Counted from the stretch's first letter, positions 1 through 8,428 are shown. The stretch: 42,964 nucleotides of DNA from Loktanella sp. (GCA_017390475.1 JAFPBO010000010.1:1-42964); one strand, 5' to 3'. Program-made: numbers and translations. Notes: generated by a model from the sequence alone, not told the origin.

Positions 1-485
1 CCTCTCAAATTGTCGCGGAGCGTCAATCAGAACCAAATCAAACGATTGCCAGCGACAATCAGAATGATACCATCGTAAATACCGCGACGTAGAATCTCAC
101 CCAGATTGACGCGCGCGTCTCATCCAGAATGTCGCGCCATAACGATGGCACCCTGCGTCACATTCCTGAAGATGTGCCATTGTTAATGGGCCGCATCAGC
201 AAGATTGAAAAATCATGCTCTGTTTCAATTATTCTTATGGCTGTTTTGACTGTATCCGAATGTCCGCTCCAACCAAACGCAAAGGCGATCACGCGCCTGC
301 AGCGATTGTCTGGAATCGCACTTGAATCGACTATTTCCGGATTAAACGCACCTGATTGACTGAGCATGACCGACGCTCTGCCCATAAGGCGACCGCTCAA
401 ATCGCGCCTAAAGGTGTAAATGACCAAAGGGCTTGGTCGTTACTGGATGAAAGATCACTAGTAGATCCCTGCGAATAGCCTTGGA
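1..485. other. No gene supported
   Basis: Short open frames exist on both strands, but none has a convincing ribosome binding site or recognisable protein content. A minus-strand stretch near the left edge can be read as a short hydrophobic tail, but it cannot be assigned. It may be decayed or intergenic DNA downstream of the lacI-type gene. Confidence 0.4.
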
Positions 486-1517
486 TCAGCTGCGTGGTGG
501 TGCTGAGGTCGACTTTCTGGGAATTAGGCTTGGCGTTGCTACGCGGACGCGGTTTGCACCTCGTTGCGGTGAACTTAATAACTGAAGAGCCATTTCTGCA
601 ATGTGATCAAATGGAACTTTTACTGTAGTGAGCGGCACGGGCAGCCGAGAAACGATCGGAATATCGTTATAGCCGACCAATGAGATATCGTGCGGGATCG
701 ACAACCCGGCAGATGCAATGGCTGACAAGGCGCCGATCGCAGTATTGTCGTTGACCGCAAAAATTGCTGTGGGTCGGTCTTTCATGTTCAGCAGCGTTTC
801 TGCCGCGATCTCGCCGGACTCGATGCTGAAGGTTGAGGGGACAATTAACGCTGGCAGGACCGGCACACCTGCTTCGGCCAAAGCCTTGCAGTATCCCTCC
901 AGCCGTCCTCTTGCGCTTGTTGCATAATCCGGCCCGGTGATAAGGCCAATGCGGCGATGCCCAAGATCCAGAAGATGACGTGTCGCAAGATACCCACCAA
1001 GCGGGTCGTCTCCGATTGCCGCAGCGCTCTGCCCGTTGTGACGCAGCGCAAGCACGAAAGGCAGCCCTCTTTCGCGCAGCTCGTCAGTGAAATGATCATC
1101 AATCCGCGCTGTCGACAGAATCAACCCGTCGACGCCCCGGCGGATCAGCGCCTCTGCCGCTGCTCGACCTGCATCAGGGTTGTCATCGGTCGTGGCCACG
1201 ATCGTGAATTGACCATTCTGCGCAGCGGCCTTGGCTAAGGCTTCGTAAAGCATTGCCATCACAGTATCGGTAAGGCGGGGCACAATCACGCCGATCTGGC
1301 CGGTCGACCCCCGCCGCAAGTTCGACGCTGACAGATCCCGCACGTAACCCAATTTCGCAGCTATCTCGCGGACACGATTCGCTGACTCATTATTTGACGT
1401 TGGAAAACGCTCGTCCAGAACACGCGACACGGTCGATTTTGATACCCCAGCAGCTTTGGCGACATCCAGCAATGTGACACGGACTTTGGTCATTTTTCGC
1501 TCTGTATCACCATCCAT
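486..1517 (-). CDS. LacI-family transcriptional regulator
   Basis: A sugar-responsive repressor of about 343 residues. The N-terminal helix-turn-helix is clear (LLDVAKAAGVSKSTVSRVL), followed by a hinge region and a periplasmic-binding-protein-like effector domain with typical blocks (GQIGVIVPRL, GVDGLILSTA, PTAIFAVND, DISLVGYND). ATG at 1517 is chosen because an AAGGA sits 8 bases upstream; later ATGs at 1513 and 1493 are possible. The gene is transcribed away from the aldolase/TRAP operon that starts at 1686. A perfect GGGAACGTTCCC palindrome lies in the shared upstream region. LacI-type regulators bind such CG-centred palindromes, so local repression of the operon is the natural inference. 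The effector is probably an intermediate of the sugar-acid pathway and is not known. Confidence 0.92.
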   Translation of the reverse strand: MDGDTERKMTKVRVTLLDVAKAAGVSKSTVSRVLDERFPTSNNESANRVREIAAKLGYVRDLSASNLRRGSTGQIGVIVPRLTDTVMAMLYEALAKAAAQNGQFTIVATTDDNPDAGRAAAEALIRRGVDGLILSTARIDDHFTDELRERGLPFVLALRHNGQSAAAIGDDPLGGYLATRHLLDLGHRRIGLITGPDYATSARGRLEGYCKALAEAGVPVLPALIVPSTFSIESGEIAAETLLNMKDRPTAIFAVNDNTAIGALSAIASAGLSIPHDISLVGYNDIPIVSRLPVPLTTVKVPFDHIAEMALQLLSSPQRGANRVRVATPSLIPRKSTSAPPRS

Positions 1518-1565
1518 TTGGGCTGTCCTTGCTGAGTTCAACTGCTCTTACCGCAAAACTATCAC

Positions 1566-1606
1566 TTGACAGAGCTTACTTGCAATGTATTTCTGGGAAC
1601 GTTCCC
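1566..1606 (+). promoter_or_regulatory. Promoter with LacI-type operator
   Basis: TTGACA at 1566-1571 matches a -35 box; the -10 region (around 1586-1592) is weak. Immediately downstream, at 1595-1606, lies the perfect 12-base palindrome GGGAACGTTCCC, with a further GTTCC at 1613-1617. The position over the expected transcription start fits repression by the divergent LacI-family protein. The site is seen directly; the binding is inferred. Confidence 0.6.
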
Positions 1607-1685
1607 GCAATCGTTCCTTTTCGTTAACATTGAGACAGACGCGGGGCAAACGAATACTAAACCCAAAGCCGGAGGAGTTTCCGAA

Positions 1686-2627
1686 ATGACACCCATGGAC
1701 ATGCGCGGCCTGAGCCCCGCTCCCGTTACCGCGTTCAAAAAGGACGGGTCGCTCGATATTGAATCCAACGTTCGCATTGCAAAATGGCTTGCTAGTTTTG
1801 ACGACGTGAAATCTTTGGTCATCCTTGGGCATGCTGGTGAAGGCACGTTCCTGACCACGGACGAACGGTTGGAGCTGATCCGTGCCTACAAGGATGCTGT
1901 CGATATTCCGATCATCGCGGGGATCACGGGTGAAGGCACCAAAGTTGCCGCAGAAGAAGCGAAGCGATCGAAAGATGCTGGTGCGACTGGTGCGCTGGTC
2001 TATCCGAACCACGGCTGGCTTCGTTTCGGCTTCCAAAAGGGCGCCCCTCAGGATCGCTACAAGGCGATCTACGAAGAAGGTGGGCTTCAGACCATTCTGT
2101 TCCAGTATCCTGATGCTACTAAAGCATCCTACGATTTGGACACACAGCTTGATATCGCAGCACAGCCGGGCTGCGTTGCGACCAAAAACGGCGTGCGCAA
2201 CATGAAGCGCTGGTATGTCGAAATTCCCGAACTGAAAAAGGCACAGCCTGATCTTCAGATCCTGTCGTGCCACGATGAATGGCTGCTACCGACAATGTTC
2301 GACGTCGATGGTCTGCTGGTGGGCTATGGCAACATCGCACCCGAATTGCTGATCGACCTGATCAAGGCTGGCAAAGCGCAGGATTACACCGCTGCGCGGG
2401 ATGTGTTCGAACGCCTGTTGCCTGTGACCCGCGCTGTTTATCACCGTGGGTCTCATATGGAAGGTACTGTCGCGCTCAAGATAGGCCTGCGTTACCGTGG
2501 GCTTCTGGACAATGCGACAATCCGCGAACCGTTGAAGGATCTCGGCGTAGCTGCGGAGCGCGAGATTGAGGCAGCGTTCGACGCTGCAGGCATCGGGCGG
2601 ATCGAGACGGCGCTCGCTGCTGAATAA
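1686..2627 (+). CDS. Dihydrodipicolinate synthase-family aldolase/dehydratase
   Basis: A class I (Schiff-base) aldolase or dehydratase of 313 residues with the DapA/NanA TIM-barrel fold. The Schiff-base lysine is in the segment CVATKNGVRN and the family tyrosine in LFQYPDAT. The usual GTTGE phosphate/carboxylate loop is changed to GHAGEG, which argues against true DapA and for a 2-keto-3-deoxy sugar acid or related substrate. ATG 1686 is chosen for the GGAGGAG just upstream; the open frame extends to 1566 but would then start inside the promoter. It is the first gene of a LacI-controlled operon with TRAP transport genes and a pectin-lyase-like propeller, so a role in sugar-acid breakdown in the cytoplasm is inferred. 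The exact reaction is unknown. Confidence 0.85.
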   Translation: MTPMDMRGLSPAPVTAFKKDGSLDIESNVRIAKWLASFDDVKSLVILGHAGEGTFLTTDERLELIRAYKDAVDIPIIAGITGEGTKVAAEEAKRSKDAGATGALVYPNHGWLRFGFQKGAPQDRYKAIYEEGGLQTILFQYPDATKASYDLDTQLDIAAQPGCVATKNGVRNMKRWYVEIPELKKAQPDLQILSCHDEWLLPTMFDVDGLLVGYGNIAPELLIDLIKAGKAQDYTAARDVFERLLPVTRAVYHRGSHMEGTVALKIGLRYRGLLDNATIREPLKDLGVAAEREIEAAFDAAGIGRIETALAAE

Positions 2628-2635
2628 ATGACAAG

Positions 2636-2664
2636 GCTGCCCATTGTTGAGGACATTGGGCAGC
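2636..2664 (+). other. Intercistronic stem-loop
   Basis: GCTGCCCA at 2636-2643 pairs perfectly with TGGGCAGC at 2657-2664 around a 13-base loop. No T-run follows. It lies between the aldolase gene and the receptor gene and may protect or trim the transcript. The function is inferred. Confidence 0.45.
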
Positions 2665-2686
2665 TCAATCAAACAGGGAGGAAAAT

Positions 2687-3688
2687 ATGTTAAAGCTCAT
2701 CAATCGACAGCTCCGCTCGCTGCTGGCAGCCGCTGTCATGACGGCTGTTTCGACGACAGCACTCACCGCGCAAGATATCCGTATCGGGGCGATGCGGGAA
2801 GGGTCATCATGGTATGTTTTTGCGGCCACGCTTCAACAGATGATCGAACCGATTTTGGGAAGTAATTCAGTCGAGATTATCGCCCGAGGGGGCGGCGTCG
2901 CCAATCCGATGGTCGTTCAAGGCGGCAGAGCCGAAATCGCTCTGTCAAATGTCGCTTCCGCTGTCTGGGCCGCCAACGGCGATGATGTCTACGAAGGCAT
3001 GTCCGCCCCGGATATCAGGGCCTTGGTTGGTGGTTTGAATGATGTTTTTGTCGGCGTGATGGCGACCGATGCATTTGTCGCACGGCAAGGCACAACAGAT
3101 CTGGCGGAAATTGTAGCTTCGGGCGCGCCGATCCGCATTTTGATCAAACCTGTCGGATCATCGGCTGTGCCGGTTGCCTATATGATCCTCGAAGGTCTTG
3201 GCACGTCGGTGGATGAAATCAGGGCGAATGGCGGTGACATTGTGCAGGTCGATACTGGCCAGATAGCTGACCAGATGCGCAACGGGAATGCGGACATCTA
3301 CATCGATACGATGATCCAAGGGCACCCGGCCATCACCGAAGTCGCGCTGACCACGAATGTGACTTTTCTTGATATTCCCCAAGCTGCGATGGACGTGCTT
3401 GAGGCAAATGGTCTGACGCCAGGCGCTTATGGCCCAGAATGGTATAAAGGCCAGACCACCGCTACCACGGGTGCAAACCTTGGCACGGTGCTGATTGCCA
3501 ATGCGTCGCTGGATGAAGAAACGGCCTATCTGATCACCAAGACTATCATGGAGAACGCGGAAGCGTTGAAGTCGTCTCATGGCGCTTGGTCTGCCTTCGA
3601 TCCAACACAAGCGATGATACCTGAAAATACCGGCATCGCGCTCCATCCGGGTGCAGTGCGCTACTACGAAGAAGCAGGCTTGATGTAA
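2687..3688 (+). CDS. TAXI-family TRAP transporter solute receptor
   Basis: A periplasmic substrate-binding protein of 333 residues. It begins with a Sec signal peptide (LLAAAVMTAVSTTALTA, then QDIRIG) and continues with the TAXI receptor pattern: an early SSWYVFAATL, then a GGGVANPMVVQGGRAEIALS block, then KPVGSSAVPVAYMIL. It delivers a carboxylated solute to the membrane component encoded next. The ligand cannot be read from the sequence. Many characterised TAXI proteins bind small carboxylates or amino acids, but the neighbours here suggest a sugar acid. A GGGAGG ribosome site lies just upstream. The 69-base gap to the permease carries a strong stem-loop. Confidence 0.92.
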   Translation: MLKLINRQLRSLLAAAVMTAVSTTALTAQDIRIGAMREGSSWYVFAATLQQMIEPILGSNSVEIIARGGGVANPMVVQGGRAEIALSNVASAVWAANGDDVYEGMSAPDIRALVGGLNDVFVGVMATDAFVARQGTTDLAEIVASGAPIRILIKPVGSSAVPVAYMILEGLGTSVDEIRANGGDIVQVDTGQIADQMRNGNADIYIDTMIQGHPAITEVALTTNVTFLDIPQAAMDVLEANGLTPGAYGPEWYKGQTTATTGANLGTVLIANASLDEETAYLITKTIMENAEALKSSHGAWSAFDPTQAMIPENTGIALHPGAVRYYEEAGLM

Positions 3689-3696
3689 AATCCTCA

Positions 3697-3721
3697 GCGC
3701 CACCGGCTATGTCGGTGGCGC
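3697..3721 (+). other. Stem-loop between TRAP receptor and permease genes
   Basis: GCGCCACCG (3697-3705) pairs perfectly with CGGTGGCGC (3713-3721) around a 7-base loop, 8 bases after the receptor stop codon, with no T-tract. Such hairpins often raise the receptor to permease ratio by stabilising the upstream message. That role is inferred. Confidence 0.6.
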
Positions 3722-3757
3722 ACCTAGCCCAGACCCAGCATATGAGGAGGAGAAATT

Positions 3758-5653
3758 ATGCGTGATCTGATCCACCAACGCCCAATCCCGAAGATTGCCT
3801 TTTTGGTGGGTCTGGGGATGATCCTCTTTCAGACATGGCTGCTTTTTGAACCGCAGCAGCCCCTGCTCGAGCGTCCGGTCCATCTTGCTTTCGCGCTCGT
3901 GCTCCTTTTTCTCTATCAGCCTCTGACCACCACGGTCTTACCTGTATGGACAAGGATCATTTTTGATGTCGCGTTGATCTGCGCGTCTCTTGCCGTGCTG
4001 GGATATTACCTTACAGGGTTCGAACGCCTGACCACGCGTATGGAAAATGTCTCACCGATCTTTTCTGTGGACATCTTTTTCGGCGCCTTGTTTGTCTTTC
4101 TGTTGTTGGAGGGATCACGCCGGGCAGTGGGTTGGATCTTGGTTTGGGTGCTTCTTGCATTCATTGCCTATGCATTTTGGGGCAACGTGCTACCGGGCTG
4201 GCTAAACTTTCGCGGATTCGGTCTCGAAGAAGCAACTGAGATCATGACGATGACCACTGCGGGCGTGCTTGGGATCACGACATCAACGTCAGTGAGTTTC
4301 GTGTTTTATTTTGTGCTTTTTGGCGCGTTTTATGCCGCAGTTGGCGGTGGGCAATTGTTTATCGATCTGGCGATCCGCGCTGCTGGCCGAGCGACCGGCG
4401 GCACGGCCAAGGCGGCCATTATTGGTTCATCGCTCATGGGGTCCATTTCTGGATCCGCCGTTGCCAATGTGGTATCGACCGGTGTTTTCACTATTCCTTT
4501 GATGAAACGCACGGGTGTTCCCACACATCGTGCTGCCGGTATCGAAGCAATTTCATCTACAGGTGGGCAGCTGATGCCACCGGTCATGGGTGTTGCTGCC
4601 TTTATTATGGCAGACCTTCTGGGCATCCCATATACGCAGGTTGCACTGGCTGGTTTGATACCTGCGGTCGCCTTCTATCTTGCTCTTCTTCTTGTTGTCG
4701 ATCTCAGCGCACGGCGCGACGGTGTGCGTGCCATGACGTCCGAAGAAATCGCCCTGATCCCAGCAATTGGACCACGCCTGCATCTGATCCTGCCGCCCGT
4801 CGTGCTAATTGCGCTTTTGGTCAGTGGTTATTCGGCGGCCTATTCTGCCGTCGTCGCGTCAGTTGCCTGTCTAGTCGCGCCGTTTCTGCGCCGTTCAACT
4901 TGGATTGGCACAAAAGAGCTGAAAGGAGCACTTCGAGATGCCCCCCGGCAGGCGGCTGAAGTGGCGGTGCCAATCGCAGCCATCGGTATCGTAATCGCTG
5001 TGGCCGTCCAATCGAATCTGGCCCTAAAATTCGCAGGTTCCCTGCTATCGCTTTCCGAAGGGTCGATCTATGCCTCACTCATGCTTGCGATGGTGGGCTG
5101 CATCATCATGGGCATGGGGTTGCCAACAGTCGCAGCCTATATCATCGGTGCAGTTCTGTTCGTACCGGCAATTCGTGATCTTGGAGTCGAGCCGCTCGCT
5201 GCGCACTTCTTTATCTTCTACTATTGTGTCTTGTCGATGGTTACGCCACCTGTGGCGCTTGCATCTTTTGCCGCTGCAGCCGTCGGAAAAGCATCAGCAG
5301 TCAAGACAAGTATGTCAGCTTTCGGCCTTAGCCTTGTCGCATTCTTCGTGCCCTTTGCCTTTGTCTTTGATCCTGGCGTCCTTGCACAAGGTAGCCTTGG
5401 CCAGATTTCATTCAGTGCATTCTCGCTACTTGTATCGACCGCGCTTTGGGCTGTTGCGTTCGGTGGCTGGGCGGGTCGCCCACTGGGCTGGGCCACGCGC
5501 TTACCAATCGGCTTTGCAGGGCTCGTCTCGGTCATTGCACCCTCGGGGACGACAATTTGGCTGGGTGCGTTGATCGCTGGATGGGCATTCGTAATGATCG
5601 TTGGAACCCTGTCTCGCCGCAATGGCGCTGGCATTCCTAACCCTGCAGAGTAG
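3758..5653 (+). CDS. TRAP transporter permease, fused 4TM/12TM type
   Basis: An inner-membrane protein of 631 residues combining the small (DctQ-like) and large (DctM-like) TRAP subunits, the form normally paired with TAXI receptors. Hydrophobic segments run throughout. The DctM signature region is visible as GGTAKAAIIGSSLMGSISGS followed by VANVVSTGVFTIPLMKR, and a second conserved loop as MGMGLPTVAAYIIGAVLF. It uses an ion gradient rather than ATP to import the solute held by the upstream receptor. The ribosome site GAGGAGG is well placed. The next gene starts only 3 bases after the stop, so the two are translationally linked. Confidence 0.93.
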   Translation: MRDLIHQRPIPKIAFLVGLGMILFQTWLLFEPQQPLLERPVHLAFALVLLFLYQPLTTTVLPVWTRIIFDVALICASLAVLGYYLTGFERLTTRMENVSPIFSVDIFFGALFVFLLLEGSRRAVGWILVWVLLAFIAYAFWGNVLPGWLNFRGFGLEEATEIMTMTTAGVLGITTSTSVSFVFYFVLFGAFYAAVGGGQLFIDLAIRAAGRATGGTAKAAIIGSSLMGSISGSAVANVVSTGVFTIPLMKRTGVPTHRAAGIEAISSTGGQLMPPVMGVAAFIMADLLGIPYTQVALAGLIPAVAFYLALLLVVDLSARRDGVRAMTSEEIALIPAIGPRLHLILPPVVLIALLVSGYSAAYSAVVASVACLVAPFLRRSTWIGTKELKGALRDAPRQAAEVAVPIAAIGIVIAVAVQSNLALKFAGSLLSLSEGSIYASLMLAMVGCIIMGMGLPTVAAYIIGAVLFVPAIRDLGVEPLAAHFFIFYYCVLSMVTPPVALASFAAAAVGKASAVKTSMSAFGLSLVAFFVPFAFVFDPGVLAQGSLGQISFSAFSLLVSTALWAVAFGGWAGRPLGWATRLPIGFAGLVSVIAPSGTTIWLGALIAGWAFVMIVGTLSRRNGAGIPNPAE

Positions 5654-5656
5654 AGC

Positions 5657-6733
5657 ATGCCAAATATCTTGCATCCGTCCGAAGCCCACGAATTTGTCGA
5701 TGCTCATGGCGGGCGTATCCGGCAGGTCACGACGCACCCGTCATTGCACCACCACCCGTTCTTTTTTGTAGATGCCTGGGATGCAGAGATGCAGCATTTG
5801 GTGCTCATCTCTCACAGGTCCGGGAGCGCCCAGATTTTCATCGAACCTGAACCAGGTAGTGCGCTTGTCCAATTGACAAAAGAACCCACGCTGGCCGAAT
5901 GGTCGATCATTCCATCACGTGACGGTCGCTGGATTTACTATGTGTCCGGGCAAGAAGGAAAACGCGTCTCAACCGCCGATGGCTTTGTTGAGACGCTCGT
6001 TCATTTCGACAGTCAAGAGATGCGCGAGACAGGTATGGTCGGCGCTGCCATGGGCACGACGGCCCTGTCCAGCTGCGGCAGATGGTGGGCGGTTCCGGTC
6101 AAATCCGGTGCAGTCAGCCGGTTCTGGCTGATCGACACCATAAAACAAGCCGCGGAGGTGTTCCTTGAAGCGCCCACCATTGGACATCCTCAGTTTTGCC
6201 CAGATGATGACAATCTGATCCTTTATGCAGGGCCAATGACGGACCGGGTCTGGGTCACCGATCGTTCTGGAAACAGCCGACGCATTTTCGAACGCGAGCA
6301 TGATCTGCAGTGGATTACCCACGAAGTCTGGCGACCAGGTCACCGCAGTGTTCTTTTTGTTGACTGGCCCAGAGGCATGGGCGAGATCGACGTTGAAACC
6401 CAAGCAGTGCGCAGGATTTCGGACTTTCCAGTTTGGCATGGTGCGCCCGACGCGTCGGGAAAGCAGCTGGTCTGTGACACGAATTTTCCAGATTTGGGGC
6501 TGCATGTTCTGTCCCTTGATGCAAACGATCCACCTTGCTTCCTTCATAGGTCAGACGCATCGTCAGAAGGGGCGCATTGGGCGCATCCATTCCCTTATAA
6601 CGACGGTCCCGTGAAAGTATTCGCGCCACAGCACACACATCCTCATCCGCGGTTCTCGCCGGACAGCAAGCGCATTGTCTTCACCTCCGACAGGAGCGGA
6701 ATAGCGCAGGTTTATGAAATCTTGCTGCCGTAA
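5657..6733 (+). CDS. Oligogalacturonate-lyase-like beta-propeller protein
   Basis: A 358-residue protein without signal peptide and with TolB-like propeller repeats (LVLISHRSGSAQIF near the start, IVFTSDRSGIAQVYEI at the end). It resembles cytoplasmic oligogalacturonate lyases (pectate lyase family 22). The residues I recall as essential in the Yersinia enzyme appear to be present: a HEVW motif at His222 for the proposed base, His261, and the cluster Gln325, His328 and His330 for the metal site, at a nearly constant offset of 20-26 from that enzyme. The protein is somewhat shorter than the characterised 388-residue lyase. As last gene of the TRAP operon it probably acts by beta-elimination on an imported uronate disaccharide or similar, feeding the aldolase/dehydratase. 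The substrate is inferred. Confidence 0.78.
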   Translation: MPNILHPSEAHEFVDAHGGRIRQVTTHPSLHHHPFFFVDAWDAEMQHLVLISHRSGSAQIFIEPEPGSALVQLTKEPTLAEWSIIPSRDGRWIYYVSGQEGKRVSTADGFVETLVHFDSQEMRETGMVGAAMGTTALSSCGRWWAVPVKSGAVSRFWLIDTIKQAAEVFLEAPTIGHPQFCPDDDNLILYAGPMTDRVWVTDRSGNSRRIFEREHDLQWITHEVWRPGHRSVLFVDWPRGMGEIDVETQAVRRISDFPVWHGAPDASGKQLVCDTNFPDLGLHVLSLDANDPPCFLHRSDASSEGAHWAHPFPYNDGPVKVFAPQHTHPHPRFSPDSKRIVFTSDRSGIAQVYEILLP

Positions 6734-6991
6734 GTTGTCAGAGCGCTCTGCCAGCTTATTTCGAAAAGCTCGGTTGAGGCCGTAAACCTGCCGCAAATGC
6801 GCTGGACCGATGCGCACCCACAGATCTAGGTGCTAGAGCCGCAGAATGACGGCTTCTGCCTTATCGAAGCATGGCCCGAGCATCTGCAGATAATGCACAC
6901 TTGCCGACGTCCCTGTCGATGATGCCTGATCCGCAAACAATTTTTGTGCAGGTGCAGTGCGCGGAAAAAAGTCTCCCCAGGCTGGCGATTT

Positions 6992-7093
6992 TCAAGATAG
7001 GTCTGCATCACGAATGAGATTTGCGCGCAATTTCCAAGGCTTTGGCTTGCTCAGTGCCATGTATTCCTTGGTGCTCTCTATACTGGCGTGACC
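6992..7093 (-). pseudogene. Tyrosine recombinase C-terminal remnant
   Basis: Read on the minus strand, this stretch encodes LGHASIESTKEYMAL followed by a short tail and a stop at 6992-6994. That is the end of the catalytic domain of phage/XerC-type integrases, including the active-site tyrosine. Nothing of the rest of the enzyme is present. It abuts an IS110 fragment on its upstream side, so it is a recombination scar. Confidence 0.6.
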
Positions 7094-7111
7094 TAATGGC
7101 AGCTGGGCTGC

Positions 7112-7215
7112 GCGTAGGCAGGCGTGCTGCAATCACAATTGCTTTCGCTTCGACCGCATCATTCTTCTGACGCTTTAGGAACGGGCGGATGTACTGTGGC
7201 GCAACCAACCACACT
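7112..7215 (-). mobile_element. IS110-family transposase fragment
   Basis: The minus strand encodes VAPQYIRPFLKRQKNDAVEA and then KAIVIAARLPT. This resembles the conserved N-terminal part of IS110 (DEDD) transposases, where the pattern is P-x-Y-V-K-P-F-x-K-R-Q-K-N-D-A-x-D-A-E-A-I. The usual second Asp of the pattern is Glu here. Only about 35 residues remain; the rest is missing on both sides. It sits where the toxin gene upstream loses its reading frame, suggesting the insertion truncated that toxin. Confidence 0.6.
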
Positions 7216-7289
7216 TCATAGTATAGTATAGAGCTTCCATCTGGTGCGTCCACTAGTGCGCGCCGCCGCACTCACAATGCTCCAGTACA

Positions 7290-7382
7290 CTTTTCATTTT
7301 CAACCGGATTGTCCAAAGCGATGTAGTCCAAGACCCCTTCGATATCGCGGGCAGCAGGCTCCTCAATGACCAGCTGGTTCAA
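7290..7382 (-). pseudogene. Truncated RelE/ParE-type toxin
   Basis: From TTG at 7382 the minus strand encodes LVIEEPAARDIEGVLDYIA and LDNP, the N-terminus of RelE/ParE-family toxins (first helices). After about 28 residues homology ends and the frame runs into unrelated sequence with a stop at 7272, next to an IS110 remnant. The TTG start overlaps the antitoxin stop by four bases (TTGA), as usual in these operons. The catalytic C-terminal half is missing, so the toxin is dead. Confidence 0.6.
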
Positions 7383-7642
7383 CGTGACCAGCAGCGCTTC
7401 GCAGCTATCACTGCAAAAAACTTCACCCGCTGGTGCGACTTTGCCGTCACGGGCGGCGGCAATGCCGTCTTTGATACGTTCCATCTGCCAAGTACTGGCT
7501 TCAAGATACTGCTCAATCACCTGATTGACGATGACGTTGCGGGAACGGTCCATTCCCCCGCCAAAGCGTCGATCTCGGCCACCTTGGCCGTGCAGATGGT
7601 GATGGGTTCAGATGCGGCGCGTTGCAGCATTGTGTGCTCCAT
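7379..7642 (-). pseudogene. Frameshifted CopG/RHH-type antitoxin
   Basis: Three reading frames together give a complete antitoxin: EPITICTAKVAEIDALAG from ATG 7642 (or 7630), then MDRSRNVIVNQVIEQYLEAS and GKVAPAGEVF, then AVIAAKRCWSR and a TGA at 7379-7381. Ribbon-helix-helix antitoxins of the ParD/CopG type have this layout. The frame breaks fall exactly in homopolymers: one G too few in a run of five (7555-7559 on the plus strand) and one T too many in a run of six (7415-7420). They could be true decay or assembly error. Because the partner toxin is truncated by IS DNA, genuine decay is likelier. Confidence 0.65.
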
Positions 7643-7666
7643 TATTATCATCGCACCGTCACTTTC

Positions 7667-8428
7667 TCAGGCATCCGGCACCCGCGCACCGGTCATGAAC
7701 GCCACAGCATCCGACATGGTGTAATCACCCGGTTTAATGACGCACAATCGCTTGCCCAAACGGTGAATATGGATACGGTCTGCGACCTCGAAAACGTGCG
7801 GCATGTTGTGGCTGATCAGAATGATCGGGATCCCGCGCGACCGGACGTCAAGGATCAGTTCCAGAACCTTGCGGGATTCCTTGACCCCCAATGCGGCAGT
7901 AGGTTCGTCCAGGATAATGACCTTGGACCCGAATGCCGCAGCGCGTGCCACTGCAACGCCTTGGCGTTGACCACCTGACAGCGTTTCCACTGCCTGATTG
8001 ATATTCTGGATCGTCATCAGGCCCAGTTCGGTTAACTTTTCGCGGGCGAGCTTTTCCATGCGTGGCCGGTCAAGCTGGCGGAACACCTTGCCCATGATGC
8101 CAGGTTTGCGCAATTCGCGGCCCATGAACATGTTGTCCGCAATCGACAGGGCGGGCGACATTGCAAGCGTCTGGTAGACTGTTTCGATCCCTTCACGGCG
8201 GGCATCTGTAGGCGACGTGAAATTGACCTTGCGCCCTTCCAGCAGAACGTCGCCTTCGTCGGCGATGACCGCGCCGGACATCGCCTTGATCAGCGATGAT
8301 TTACCTGCGCCATTGTCGCCGATCACTGCCAGTATCTCGCCCGGATACAGATCAAAGTCGCAATGATCGAGAGCGGTCACACGGCCATAGCGTTTGACCA
8401 GCCCGCGTCCTTGAAGAATAGGTTGCAT
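7667..8428 (-). CDS. frcA: Fructose-type sugar ABC transporter ATP-binding protein
   Basis: A 253-residue ABC ATPase with a single nucleotide-binding domain: Walker A GDNGAGKSS, signature LSGGQRQGV, Walker B VIILDEPTAA and a switch histidine in LISHN. It closely follows FrcA of Sinorhizobium meliloti as I remember it, including IETVYQ and the C-terminal YTMSDAVAFMTGA. It powers import of fructose (and possibly mannose or ribose) with FrcC and FrcB. The start ATG at 8428 overlaps the frcC stop by one base (TGATG), which explains why the longer open frame reaching to 8701 is not the gene. It is the last gene of the frcBCA operon. Confidence 0.92.
   Translation of the reverse strand: MQPILQGRGLVKRYGRVTALDHCDFDLYPGEILAVIGDNGAGKSSLIKAMSGAVIADEGDVLLEGRKVNFTSPTDARREGIETVYQTLAMSPALSIADNMFMGRELRKPGIMGKVFRQLDRPRMEKLAREKLTELGLMTIQNINQAVETLSGGQRQGVAVARAAAFGSKVIILDEPTAALGVKESRKVLELILDVRSRGIPIILISHNMPHVFEVADRIHIHRLGKRLCVIKPGDYTMSDAVAFMTGARVPDA

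Noticed and set aside
1595-1625. GGAAC within the LacI operator as an EcfG promoter
   Set aside because: No NGTT at the required spacing; the palindrome explains the sequence better.
1548-2273. Minus-strand frame of 241 codons
   Set aside because: Antisense to the aldolase-family gene, no recognisable domain and a Phe/Arg-rich shadow composition.
6826-7011. Minus-strand frame of 61 codons after the TRAP operon
   Set aside because: No ribosome site or homology; the integrase remnant frame fits the region better.
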